Below are positions 43,624-51,887 of a stretch of DNA of 64,000 nt, in pieces. The notes under the pieces are model-generated. The model saw only the letters and a list, made by a program, of their open reading frames with translations, was not told the origin of the DNA and did not search any database. Made by a program: the position numbers and the translations under genes. This DNA is from Caulobacter ginsengisoli. Its GTDB lineage: Bacteria; Pseudomonadota; Alphaproteobacteria; Caulobacterales; Caulobacteraceae. The stretch is from positions 827,604 through 891,603 of the forward strand of contig NZ_JAUSVS010000002.1 of NCBI RefSeq assembly GCF_030814835.1. The letters are read 5' to 3'. Position 1 is the stretch's first letter. Each line of letters begins with the position of its first letter.

Positions 43624-43679
43624 CCAGGCTGCGCGGATACGCTCTAGGCTCGCGCGGAGCCGCCGGGAGAGGACAGGGC

Positions 43680-44921
43680 ATGACCGCGACCGACACTGCC
43701 GCCTTTCAGCCCGACCTCTACGCCTACGACTTCGAGAACGACCCGGTCCCGACGCTGAACCGCCTGCGCGCCGAGGATCCGGTGCACTGGTCGCGGCACG
43801 GCTTCTGGTATCTGACCCGCCATGCCGACGTTGCCGAGGTGCTGAAGGACCCGGTGCGGTTTTCCAGCATGGCGGCCGGTTGGGGCGGGGGGAACCCGTT
43901 GGCGAAGGCGGGCGGCGATCAGTCGGCGACCGAGAAGGGCCTCTCCAGGACCCTGGCCCAGTCGTTCAACCAGATGGACCCGCCCGAGCACAGCCGCATC
44001 CGCCTATTGGCCCAGGCCGCCTTTTCCCGGCGCAATATCGAGGATCGCGGTCCGCGCATCCGGGCGGTGATCGATGAACTGCTGGACGATCTGGCCCCGC
44101 GCGGGCGGTTCGACCTGGTCGGGGACTTCGCCTTCCATGTGCCGATGATCGTGGCCAGCGAGATCATCGGCATTCCCGCGCAGGACCGCGACGCCTTCCG
44201 CCAGGCCTTCGAGCGCACGGCCGCCCTGATGGCCCCCAAGCGCGACGAGGAGAGCTGGGCTGCAGCCCTGGACGCCGGCCGCTGGGTCGGCCGCTATATC
44301 CGCGATCTGGTCGAGGCGCGGCGGGCCGACCCCCGCGAAGACCTGATCAGCGACCTGATCCGCGCCGAGGAGGCCGGCGATCGATTGTCCGACCCGGAAC
44401 TGCGCTCGGCCATCTCGACCATCTATACCGCCGCCGGCACCACGACCGAGCGGATGCTGTCCTCGGGCCTCTGGCTGCTGCTGTCGCATCCGGACCAGTG
44501 GCGGGCCCTGGTCGCCGACCGAACGCTATTGGGCGGGGCGATCGAGGAGATCCTGCGCTTCCACCACCCCACCCAGTCGACCTCGACCAACCGCCGCGCC
44601 ACCGAGGACGTCGTGCTGGGCGGCCGCACGATCCGGGCCGGCGACACCATCCGGGTGGGCCTGGGCGCCGCCAACCGCGACCCGGCGGTGTTCGCCGAGC
44701 CCGACCGCTTCGACATCCGCCGCAGGATGGGCGGCCCTGTGCTGGCCTTCGGGGCGGGGCCGCATTTCTGCATCGGCTCGGCCCTGGTGCGGTTCGAGGC
44801 GCGGCTGGCCTTCGAGGCGGTGATGGACCGCTGGCCGGATCTGCGGCTGGTGACCACCGCCCCGGTCAAGGATCCCAGGCGGCCGGACCGGTATCAAGAG
44901 ATCGTCGTGGCGCTGGCCTAG
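43680..44921 (+). CDS. Cytochrome P450 (second)
   Basis: 413 residues from the ATG at 43680 (AGGACAGGG upstream). I-helix T-A-A-G-T-T-T-E-R near 246, E-E-I-L-R near 285, heme loop A-F-G-A-G-P-H-F-C-I-G with Cys364. Soluble class I type, clearly different from the CYP153-like protein at 29314. Substrate unknown. It follows the ICMT-like gene by 56 bp and may share its transcript. Confidence 0.88.
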   Translation: MTATDTAAFQPDLYAYDFENDPVPTLNRLRAEDPVHWSRHGFWYLTRHADVAEVLKDPVRFSSMAAGWGGGNPLAKAGGDQSATEKGLSRTLAQSFNQMDPPEHSRIRLLAQAAFSRRNIEDRGPRIRAVIDELLDDLAPRGRFDLVGDFAFHVPMIVASEIIGIPAQDRDAFRQAFERTAALMAPKRDEESWAAALDAGRWVGRYIRDLVEARRADPREDLISDLIRAEEAGDRLSDPELRSAISTIYTAAGTTTERMLSSGLWLLLSHPDQWRALVADRTLLGGAIEEILRFHHPTQSTSTNRRATEDVVLGGRTIRAGDTIRVGLGAANRDPAVFAEPDRFDIRRRMGGPVLAFGAGPHFCIGSALVRFEARLAFEAVMDRWPDLRLVTTAPVKDPRRPDRYQEIVVALA

Positions 44922-45031
44922 ATGTCGGCCTGGGTCGGCTAGTAGACTGAGCCAATTGGTCGCTTTGTTACGGCAAGGGCCATGGTGGTAAACAAGCCTG
45001 CTTGCGCACGAGTGCGTCTGCGGGACGGATC

Positions 45032-45226
45032 ATGAAAGACTACAGGATTTTCCGCCTCGACAACTCAGGTCGCATCACGTCGGCGGTCGAATTCTATTGC
45101 GAAACCGACCAGGAAGCGATCGGCGTTGCCGAGCGGCACGAGAACAAGGCCGGCCTTGAACTCTGGCATCGCGGTCAGCGCATCCAGCTGTTTCCCGCGC
45201 CCCAAGCGGTGGCCCGCGCCGGCTAG
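45032..45226 (+). CDS. Small conserved protein of unknown function
   Basis: 64 residues from the ATG at 45032. Opens M-K-D-Y-R-I-F-R-L-D-N-S-G-R-I and ends around E-L-W-H-R-G-Q-R-I. The pattern recalls small alphaproteobacterial proteins of unknown role. Its stop overlaps that of the convergent DUF808 gene (CTAG). Confidence 0.65.
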   Translation: MKDYRIFRLDNSGRITSAVEFYCETDQEAIGVAERHENKAGLELWHRGQRIQLFPAPQAVARAG

Positions 45227-46191
45227 ACCGGCGGTCCGGCCTCGTCGTTGGCCGCCTTGCCGTGGCCCTTGCGCGGGACCAGATGCAGGGCGCCCACCAC
45301 CACGCCGCCGACGATCAGCCCGACCACCGCCGACCCCGCCGCGAAGGCCAGCCAGCCGGTGAAGGCGCCGATCATTGGCGCGCCGCCGGCCCAGTGTTTG
45401 CCGGCCTCGACCAGGCCGGGGATGAAGCCCAGGTGGTACTGTTCCAGCCCGTGCACGATGATGCCGCCGCCGACCCACAGCATGGCGGCGGTGCCGACGA
45501 AGGTCAGGCCCTCGAGCAGATAGGGCATGGCCTTGACCAGGCCCCGGCCCAGGGCTCGCAGGCCGGCCTTGCGGCCCTTGGCCATGTGCAGGCCGATGTC
45601 GTCCATCTTCACGATCAGGCCGACCACGCCATAGACGGCCACGGTCAGCAGCACGCTCACCGCCGCCAGGGCGATGGCCTGGATCGCCAGCGGCTGGGTC
45701 GCCACGCTGGCCAGGGAGATGGCCATGATCTCGGCCGACAGGATCAGGTCGGTGCGGATGGCGCCGGCGATCTTCTCCTTCTCCAGGTCCTTGGAGGCCA
45801 GGGCGAACTCGGCCGGGCTGTCGACCTCTTCGTGCGTAATGAAGGCCTCGATGACCTTCTCGGTCGCTTCGTAGCAGAGATAGGCGCCGCCCAGCATCAG
45901 GATGGGGGTCACCGCCCAGGGCGCTAAGGCGCTGAGCAGCAGGGCGCCGGGCAGCAGGATCAGGAACTTGTTGCGCAGCGAGCCCAGCGCGATCTTCCAG
46001 ACGATGGGCAGTTCGCGGTCGGGGGTGAAGCCCACCGCGTAGGAGGGGGTGACGGCGGTGTCGTCGACGACCACCCCGACCGCCTTGGCGCTGGCCTTGC
46101 CGGCCGCGGCGGTGACGTCGTCCAGCGAGGCGGCGGCCACCTTGGCGATGGCGGCGACGTCGTCGAGCAGGGCGGCGAGGCCGACGGACAT
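45223..46191 (-). CDS. DUF808 family membrane protein (YedI-like)
   Basis: 322 residues from the ATG at 46191 (GGAG upstream); the frame is open further upstream, but that part is antisense to the lipoprotein genes. Opening L-A-A-L-L-D-D-V-A-A-I-A-K-V-A-A-A-S-L-D and D-D-T-A-V-T-P are diagnostic for DUF808. Several membrane helices follow (~75-110, 160-205, 220-245, 275-305). Function unknown. Confidence 0.88.
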   Translation of the reverse strand: MSVGLAALLDDVAAIAKVAAASLDDVTAAAGKASAKAVGVVVDDTAVTPSYAVGFTPDRELPIVWKIALGSLRNKFLILLPGALLLSALAPWAVTPILMLGGAYLCYEATEKVIEAFITHEEVDSPAEFALASKDLEKEKIAGAIRTDLILSAEIMAISLASVATQPLAIQAIALAAVSVLLTVAVYGVVGLIVKMDDIGLHMAKGRKAGLRALGRGLVKAMPYLLEGLTFVGTAAMLWVGGGIIVHGLEQYHLGFIPGLVEAGKHWAGGAPMIGAFTGWLAFAAGSAVVGLIVGGVVVGALHLVPRKGHGKAANDEAGPPV

Positions 46192-46259
46192 GGGGACTCC
46201 AGCGGACGGGGCAGGGAAGGCCCCTGTCTCAACGAGAACGCGCGGCCGTGCAAGTCGCC

Positions 46260-46823
46260 TCAGCGTCGGCCGGCCGCCTCGTCGGCATAGGCCTTCTCGA
46301 TATTGGCCCGGTCCTGCGCCTCGGACGCCGCCGCCGCGGCATCCGCCGAGGCCTGCAGCGAACCTATACTGGCCAGGCTGGCCTTGGTCAGGGCCGGGTA
46401 GAGGCGCGCCATCTCGAAAGGCCGGCGCTCGAGGGCGGCGGCGACCTGCTCCTTGATCGCCACCAGATACATGTCGCGGATCTCGGGCTTCTCCGCCAGC
46501 CGCTGGGCGACATTGCCGGCGGGACCGCTCTCGGCGCCCTTCAGCTCCACGGAGACGCGGGTTGCGCCGCCCTCTTCTTCGCTGAGATGGGCGATGTAGC
46601 GGAACAGCTCGGCCCGATCGCGCTTGACGATCCAGATGACGTCCGAGCCGGCGTCCTGGACTTCCCACATCGGCTCGTCGCTGCCGAACACCAGTGGCGG
46701 CAGGCCGGTCGCCAGCAGGGTCTGGCGCGCCTCGGCGATGGGGACCTTGTAAAGGGCGCCTTTCGGCTGGGCGCAGGCGGCCAGCAGGATCACGGCGGCG
46801 ATGGCGAGAAGCTTGCGGCGCAT
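46260..46823 (-). CDS. Putative lipoprotein, second of a pair
   Basis: 187 residues. Lipobox I-L-L-A-A-C with Cys at residue 17. The N-terminal domain opens P-I-A-E-A-R-Q-T-L-L near 28. The C-terminus is helical and alanine-rich (~150-187). Starts 3 nt after its upstream neighbour and is distantly similar to it (both have a lipobox, a short E-A-x-x-x-L segment, then a domain with I-x-E-Q-V/I-A-A-x-L-E-x-R-P-F). Cell-envelope protein of unknown role. Confidence 0.75.
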   Translation of the reverse strand: MRRKLLAIAAVILLAACAQPKGALYKVPIAEARQTLLATGLPPLVFGSDEPMWEVQDAGSDVIWIVKRDRAELFRYIAHLSEEEGGATRVSVELKGAESGPAGNVAQRLAEKPEIRDMYLVAIKEQVAAALERRPFEMARLYPALTKASLASIGSLQASADAAAAASEAQDRANIEKAYADEAAGRR

Positions 46824-46826
46824 GGA

Positions 46827-47363
46827 TCAGTAGCCCCCTTCGCCGGGCTTGTCGTCGACGCGGAACCGCGCGCCGGTTTCCAGGCCGCCGCGCTGGGCGT
46901 TGCAGACGCTGTCGGTGGGGGCGCCGATCTGGCTGACGTCGAACGGCCGGCCTTCCAGGATGGCGGCGATCTGCTCGTCTATGGCGGGACGCAGGGGCTG
47001 GTTGAAGGCCGGGCGGGTATAGAACTGATCGTGGCTGTAGGCCTCCTTGCCGTCGGGGCCGGGCGGGATCTGGATGTCGACCTTGGTCTGCTTGTCGCCG
47101 ACCGGGGTCAGGAGCGCGGTGAACTGCAGGACCTCCTGGCCGCTGCTGCGGACGTGCCAGACCACCTGATTGTTGGCGAGGCCCTCGGGCGAGACGTGGA
47201 TCAGGATGCCGCACTGCCGGGCGTAGACGAGATCCTTGAGTTCATTCTCGACCAGGCGTTGATAGGCCTCGCCGACGGTGAGGTCATAGACGCCAGGCGT
47301 CCTGGGCTTTGCGCAACCCGCCAGGGCGATGGCCGCCAGGAGAACCGCTCCGCAACGCTTCAT
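46827..47363 (-). CDS. Putative lipoprotein, first of a pair
   Basis: 178 residues. Lipobox I-A-L-A-G-C with Cys at residue 17. It shares with the next gene the V-G-E-A-Y-Q-R-L opening and the I-A-A-I-L-E-G-R-P-F-D segment near 137. Probably an ancient tandem duplication forming a two-gene operon. Periplasmic, membrane-anchored; function unknown. Confidence 0.75.
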   Translation of the reverse strand: MKRCGAVLLAAIALAGCAKPRTPGVYDLTVGEAYQRLVENELKDLVYARQCGILIHVSPEGLANNQVVWHVRSSGQEVLQFTALLTPVGDKQTKVDIQIPPGPDGKEAYSHDQFYTRPAFNQPLRPAIDEQIAAILEGRPFDVSQIGAPTDSVCNAQRGGLETGARFRVDDKPGEGGY

Positions 47364-47432
47364 GCCTCACCCCGCTGACCGCGATCTGGGCCGGCAGGCT
47401 AGCGGGGGTTGGTATCCACTCGATGAACGCCG

Positions 47433-48311
47433 TTAGGCCGATTTCAGAAAATCCAGCAGGGCCGCGCTGACCGCTTCCGGCTCGTCATGGGCCAGCCAGT
47501 GGCTGGCCTGTGGGAAATGCCTCACCTCAGCCTTGGCGCAGAGGGCGGCGCTGGCCTCGGCCAGGTCCGGCCGGGCGAAGGCGTCCTGGTCGCCCCACAG
47601 CACCAGGGTCGGGGTGGTGAGACTGCCGGCCGGCGGGACGGGCAGGGCCTGCAGGAAGAGGGCCCGGTACCAGTTCAGCGTCGCGGTCAGGGCGCCCGGC
47701 TGCATCCAGGCGGCCCGGTAGGCGGCCATCGCCTCGGGATCGAAGGCGTCCGGCCGGGTGCTCTGTTTAAAGGCGTCGGCCAGCCCCTTGTAGCCGCCGG
47801 CCCGCACCATCAGCTCGGGCAGCAGGGGAATGCGCAGCATCTGCACATAGCGGCTCTTCCTGCGCTGCTCGGGATCCTCGAGCATCTCCCGCCGCCAGAG
47901 GGCCGGATGCGGGGCGTTAAGAATGGCCATCCGCTCGATCCGTTCCGGCGCGACGGTCGCCAGCCACCAGGCCACCGACGCGCCCCAGTCATGGCCGACC
48001 AGGCTGAAGGTTTGGGCGCCCAGGGCGTCGGCCAGGGCCAGGACGTCGGCGGCCAGGGCATCCAGCCGATAGGCCTTCGCGCCCGTGGGCTTGTCGCTGA
48101 GATTATAGCCGCGCTGGTCGGGCGCTGCGACGCGGAAGCCGGCGGCGGCCAGCGGCCCGATCTGTTCGCGCCAGCCGAACCAGAACTCGGGAAAGCCGTG
48201 GAGGAGGATGACTAGCGGACCCTCGGCCGGGCCGGCCTCGGCGATGTTCAGGGTCACTTCGCCCGCCTGGATGCGGCGCTGTGCAACGGCTTCCGACAAC
48301 TGCTCCTCCAT
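47433..48311 (-). CDS. Alpha/beta hydrolase, epoxide-hydrolase-like
   Basis: 292 residues from the ATG at 48311 (GAGGGGGGC upstream). Oxyanion motif H-G-F-P-E near 40, nucleophile motif G-H-D-W-G-A near 106-111 (Asp nucleophile, so epoxide hydrolase/dehalogenase class), acid in W-G-D-Q-D near 237, and histidine in A-S-H-W-L near 268. Divergent from rutA by 72 bp. It is not a clear RutD, but could be annotated so by proximity. Confidence 0.85.
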   Translation of the reverse strand: MEEQLSEAVAQRRIQAGEVTLNIAEAGPAEGPLVILLHGFPEFWFGWREQIGPLAAAGFRVAAPDQRGYNLSDKPTGAKAYRLDALAADVLALADALGAQTFSLVGHDWGASVAWWLATVAPERIERMAILNAPHPALWRREMLEDPEQRRKSRYVQMLRIPLLPELMVRAGGYKGLADAFKQSTRPDAFDPEAMAAYRAAWMQPGALTATLNWYRALFLQALPVPPAGSLTTPTLVLWGDQDAFARPDLAEASAALCAKAEVRHFPQASHWLAHDEPEAVSAALLDFLKSA

Positions 48312-48383
48312 GCCCCCCTCGGGCTTGCATCCCCAACCGAACCGTAGCCTCATGTCCGGCCTTCAAGTCAGGACGGCAAGGCC

Positions 48384-49463
48384 ATGGATATCGGCGTCTT
48401 CATCCCCATCGCCAACAACGGCTGGATCATGTCGGCGACCTCGCCGCAATACATGCCCACCTGGGAGCTCAACAAGGAAATCACCCTCAAGGCCGAGGAA
48501 TATGGCCTGGATTTCGCGCTCTCGATGATCAAGCTGCACGGCTTCGGCGGCGAGACCGAGTTCTGGGACTACGCCCTGGAGAGCTTCACCCTGATGGCCG
48601 GCCTGGCGGCGGTGACCAAGAAGATCAAGCTCTATGCCTCGGTCCCGGTGCTGGCCATTCCGCCGGCCATCTGCGCCCGCATGGCGGTGACCATCGACGC
48701 CATCGCGCCCGGCCGGTTCGGGGTCAACATCGTCTCGGGCTGGCAGAAGGCCGAGTATGACCAGATGAGCATCTGGCCGGGCCAGGAGCATTTCCTGCGC
48801 CGCTACGACTACTGCGCCGAATACGTGACGGTGATGAAGGAGCTGTGGACCACCGGCCACAGCGACTTCAAGGGCCAGTTCTTCACGATGAACGACTGCC
48901 GCCTGCTGCCCAAACCCAACGCCAAGATCGACATCATCTGCGCCGGCCAGAGCCAGACGGGCGTCGATTTCGCCGCCCAGCACGCCGACTATAACTTCTG
49001 CTTCGGCATGGGCCTGAACGAGCCGACCAAGTGCCAGCCGGCCGTCGACCGCAATGTCGAGGCCAGCAAGAAGACCGGCCGCGACTGCGGCGCGCTGCTG
49101 CTGTGGATGATCATCGCCGACGAGACCGACGAGGCCGCCATGGCCAAGTGGGAGCACTACAAGTCGGGCGCGGATCTCGACGCCATCGCCTGGATGAACC
49201 ACCAGGGCGAGGCCGACCCGCGCGCGGCCCTGGACGTTTCGGCCATCTACATGTCGCGCCCGCCGTCGGCCATGAACCTCAACATCGGCACCCTGGTCGG
49301 CTCTTACGAGACCGTGGCCCGGCTGATGGACGAGATCGCCGAGGTGAAGGGCGCCAGCGGCATCATGCTGACCTTCGACGACTTCCTGGTCGGGCTGGAC
49401 CAGTTCGGCCAGCGCATCCAGCCGCTGATGAAGACGAGGGCGCATGTTTCCGCCGCGGCCTGA
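48384..49463 (+). CDS. rutA: Pyrimidine monooxygenase RutA
   Basis: 359 residues, flavin-dependent luciferase-like monooxygenase. N-terminal [13 protein letters not shown], central V-N-I-V-S-G-W-Q-K near 112 and A-G-Q-S-Q-T-G near 190 are characteristic of RutA. It opens the uracil ring at N3 with FMNH2 and O2 to give ureidoacrylate. First gene of a tight operon; its last 20 nt overlap rutB. Confidence 0.92.
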   Translation: MDIGVFIPIANNGWIMSATSPQYMPTWELNKEITLKAEEYGLDFALSMIKLHGFGGETEFWDYALESFTLMAGLAAVTKKIKLYASVPVLAIPPAICARMAVTIDAIAPGRFGVNIVSGWQKAEYDQMSIWPGQEHFLRRYDYCAEYVTVMKELWTTGHSDFKGQFFTMNDCRLLPKPNAKIDIICAGQSQTGVDFAAQHADYNFCFGMGLNEPTKCQPAVDRNVEASKKTGRDCGALLLWMIIADETDEAAMAKWEHYKSGADLDAIAWMNHQGEADPRAALDVSAIYMSRPPSAMNLNIGTLVGSYETVARLMDEIAEVKGASGIMLTFDDFLVGLDQFGQRIQPLMKTRAHVSAAA

Positions 49464-50145
49464 CACGGTCACCGTCCCGGCCCGCCCGGAGGCCATCCCG
49501 ATCGCCGCCAGGGAGACGGCGCTGATCGTGGTCGACATGCAGAACGCCTATGCCTCCGAGGGCGGCTACCTCGACCTCGCCGGCTTCGACATCGGCGGGG
49601 CGGCGGGGGTGATCGAGCGGATCAAGGTGCTGACCGCTGCCGCCCGGGCGGCTGGAGTCACCGTCGTCTATTTCCAGAACGGCTGGGACGCCGACTACCA
49701 AGAGGCCGGCGGGCCGGGCTCGCCCAACTGGTGGAAGTCCAACGCGCTCAAGACGATGCGTGAGAAACCTGAACTGCAGGGCAAGCTTCTGGCGCGGGGC
49801 GGCTGGGACTACGACCTGGTCGACGCCCTGACACCCCAGCCGGGCGACCTGGTCATCCCCAAGCCCCGCTACAGCGCCTTCTTCAACACCAGCCTGGACT
49901 CGGCCCTGCGCAGCCGGGGGATCCGAAATTTGGCCTTCTGCGGCATCGCCACCAATGTCTGTGTGGAATCAACGCTCAGGGACGGTTTCTTCCTGGAATA
50001 TTTCGGCATCCTGCTGGAGGACGCCTGCCATCAGGCCGGGCCCGAATTCCTGCAGCAGGCCACCGTCTACAACGTCGAGAAGTTCTTCGGCTGGGTCTCG
50101 ACGACCGCCGACTTCTGCGGCGCCATCTCGCAAAAGGAGCCCTAA
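49444..50145 (+). CDS. rutB: Ureidoacrylate amidohydrolase RutB
   Basis: 233 residues, cysteine hydrolase (isochorismatase-like) fold. Triad: Asp in V-V-D-M-Q-N-A-Y-A (~31), Lys in I-P-K-P-R-Y-S-A-F (~139), Cys in I-A-T-N-V-C-V-E (~176). Hydrolyses ureidoacrylate to carbamate and aminoacrylate. The start lies inside the end of rutA; the next gene begins right after its stop. Confidence 0.92.
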   Translation: MFPPRPDTVTVPARPEAIPIAARETALIVVDMQNAYASEGGYLDLAGFDIGGAAGVIERIKVLTAAARAAGVTVVYFQNGWDADYQEAGGPGSPNWWKSNALKTMREKPELQGKLLARGGWDYDLVDALTPQPGDLVIPKPRYSAFFNTSLDSALRSRGIRNLAFCGIATNVCVESTLRDGFFLEYFGILLEDACHQAGPEFLQQATVYNVEKFFGWVSTTADFCGAISQKEP

Positions 50146-50532
50146 GTGCCCAAGACCGTCATCACCCCGCCCGGCACCCAGAAGCCCATCGCCCCGTTCT
50201 CGCCCGGCACCCTGGCCGATGGCGTGGTCTATGTCTCCGGCACGCTCGCCTTCGACAAGGACAACAATGTCGCCCATGTCGGCGACGCCGAGGGCCAGAC
50301 GCGGCAGGTTCTGGAGACCATCAAGTCCGTCATCGAGACCGCCGGCGGCACGATGGACGATGTAACAATGAACCATATCTTCCTGAAAGACTGGGCCGAT
50401 TACGCCGCGATGAACAAGGTCTACGCCGAGTATTTCCCGGGCGACAAGCCGGCCCGGTTCTGCATCGTCTGCGGCCTGGTCCGCCCCGACTTTCTGGTCG
50501 AGATCGCCTCCATCGCCCATATCGGCAAATGA
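50146..50532 (+). CDS. rutC: Aminoacrylate deaminase/peracid reductase RutC (RidA family)
   Basis: 128 residues from a GTG directly after the rutB stop. RidA-type sequence: [17 protein letters not shown] near 20-36, [10 protein letters not shown] near 70, P-A-R-F-C-I near 103. RutC speeds removal of toxic aminoacrylate to give malonic semialdehyde. Stop and the next start overlap (ATGA). Confidence 0.92.
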   Translation: MPKTVITPPGTQKPIAPFSPGTLADGVVYVSGTLAFDKDNNVAHVGDAEGQTRQVLETIKSVIETAGGTMDDVTMNHIFLKDWADYAAMNKVYAEYFPGDKPARFCIVCGLVRPDFLVEIASIAHIGK

Positions 50533-51119
50533 CCCAGGCCAACGGGCGGACAGCCCATCACGACATCGACGCCCAGTTCCTGCATCGCTGGTCGCCCAGG
50601 GCCTTCACCGGCGAAGCCTTGCCGCTGGCCGAGCTGATGAAGATCCTGGAGGCTGGCCGCTGGGCGCCCTCGGCCTTCAACGGCCAGCCCTGGCGGTTCG
50701 TCTATGCGCTGCGGGACACCCCGGCCTGGGACGTGCTGCTGGGCCTGCTGATCCCCTACAACCAGGCCTGGGCGGTCAACGCCGGGGCGCTGGTCTTCAT
50801 CTGCTCGGACCGGCTGATGCGCCGCGAGGGCAAGGAGCCGACCGCCTCGCTGAGCCACAGCTTCGACGCCGGCGCGGCCTGGGGGATGATCGCCCTGCAG
50901 GCCCACGCCTCCGGCTGGGCGGCGCACGGCATGCTGGGCTTCGACCGCGGTCGGGCGCACGAGGAGCTCAAGCTGCCCGAGGACTGGAAGATCGAGGCCG
51001 CCGTCGCCATCGGCCGGCAGGCCGACAGGAGCGTGCTGCCGGAAGCCTATCGCGAGCGCGAGGTCCCCTCCGACCGCAGGCCGCTCAGCGAGCTGGTGCA
51101 CGAGGGCCCCTTCACCTGA
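50529..51119 (+). CDS. Nitroreductase family protein (possible RutE substitute)
   Basis: 196 residues. FMN-binding N-terminus [10 protein letters not shown] near 21-30 and [12 protein letters not shown] near 46-57; C-terminal A-A-V-A-I-G-R near 157. Nitroreductase fold, but not the E. coli RutE sequence type. In the operon it takes the place where RutE (malonic semialdehyde reductase) would be expected, so this role is plausible. ATGA overlap with rutC supports translational coupling. Confidence 0.8.
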   Translation: MTQANGRTAHHDIDAQFLHRWSPRAFTGEALPLAELMKILEAGRWAPSAFNGQPWRFVYALRDTPAWDVLLGLLIPYNQAWAVNAGALVFICSDRLMRREGKEPTASLSHSFDAGAAWGMIALQAHASGWAAHGMLGFDRGRAHEELKLPEDWKIEAAVAIGRQADRSVLPEAYREREVPSDRRPLSELVHEGPFT

Positions 51120-51874
51120 TCCGCATCGACGACCCGGCCGACCCGCGCATCGCCGCCTTCCGCGACATCCGCGAGCGCGATCTGGTCGGCCGCCAGGGCC
51201 TGTTCATCGCCGAGGGCGAGGTGGTGCTGCGGGTGCTGGCCGGGCAGGGGCGGCACCGGGTTCGCGCCGTGCTGCTGGCCGAGAGCCGGGCCGACAAGCT
51301 CGCGCCCCTGTTCGACGCGCCGGTCTACATCGCCAGCCAGGCGGTGCTGGACGCCATCGCCGGTTTTCCACTGCACCGGGGCATCCTGGCCCTGGGCGAG
51401 CGCGCGCCGGAGCCGGCGCCGGCTGAGTTGCTGGCGGGCCTAAGCCCCCGCGCCCTGGTCCTCGCCCTGCACGGCATCGCCAACCACGACAACATCGGCG
51501 GCATCTTCCGCAACGCCGCCGCCTTCGGGGTCGATGCGGTGCTGCTCGACCCCACCTGCTGCGATCCGCTGTATCGCAAGGCCCTCAGGGTCTCGGTCGG
51601 CGGGGTGCTGAAGGTCCCCTTCACCCGCGCGGACGACTTGATCGCCGCCCTGGACGGCTTCGAACCCATCGCGCTGAGCCCCAACGGCGCCGAGACTCTG
51701 TCAGAGCTGAAACGCCCCGACCGCGCCGCCCTGCTGCTCGGCGCCGAAGGGCCGGGCCTGCCGGACGCCGTCCTGGCCCGCTGCCGCACCGTGCGTATCC
51801 CGATGAGCGGCGGCTTCGACAGCCTCAACGTCGCCACCACCAGCGGCATCGCCCTGCATCACCTGGTTTCCTGA
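51116..51874 (+). CDS. SpoU/TrmH-family RNA 2'-O-ribose methyltransferase
   Basis: About 252 residues if started at a CTG (51116); the first standard start is GTG 51221. The frame upstream of that GTG reads [18 protein letters not shown] and G-L-F-I-A-E-G-E, the normal N-terminal substrate-binding domain, so the longer form is probably real. SPOUT motifs: A-N-H-D-N-I-G-G-I-F-R-N-A-A (~122), L-L-L-G-A-E-G-P-G-L (~204), M-S-G-G-F-D-S-L-N-V-A-T (~228). Methylates a tRNA or rRNA ribose. Overlaps the nitroreductase stop. Confidence 0.82.
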   Translation: MIRIDDPADPRIAAFRDIRERDLVGRQGLFIAEGEVVLRVLAGQGRHRVRAVLLAESRADKLAPLFDAPVYIASQAVLDAIAGFPLHRGILALGERAPEPAPAELLAGLSPRALVLALHGIANHDNIGGIFRNAAAFGVDAVLLDPTCCDPLYRKALRVSVGGVLKVPFTRADDLIAALDGFEPIALSPNGAETLSELKRPDRAALLLGAEGPGLPDAVLARCRTVRIPMSGGFDSLNVATTSGIALHHLVS

Positions 51875-51887
51875 TCGCGGTGTGGGG

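Noticed and set aside
46192..47214. Large upstream extension of the DUF808 gene
   Set aside because: Antisense to two lipoprotein genes; the product is Arg/Pro-rich nonsense and the DUF808 start at 46191 has its own ribosome binding site.
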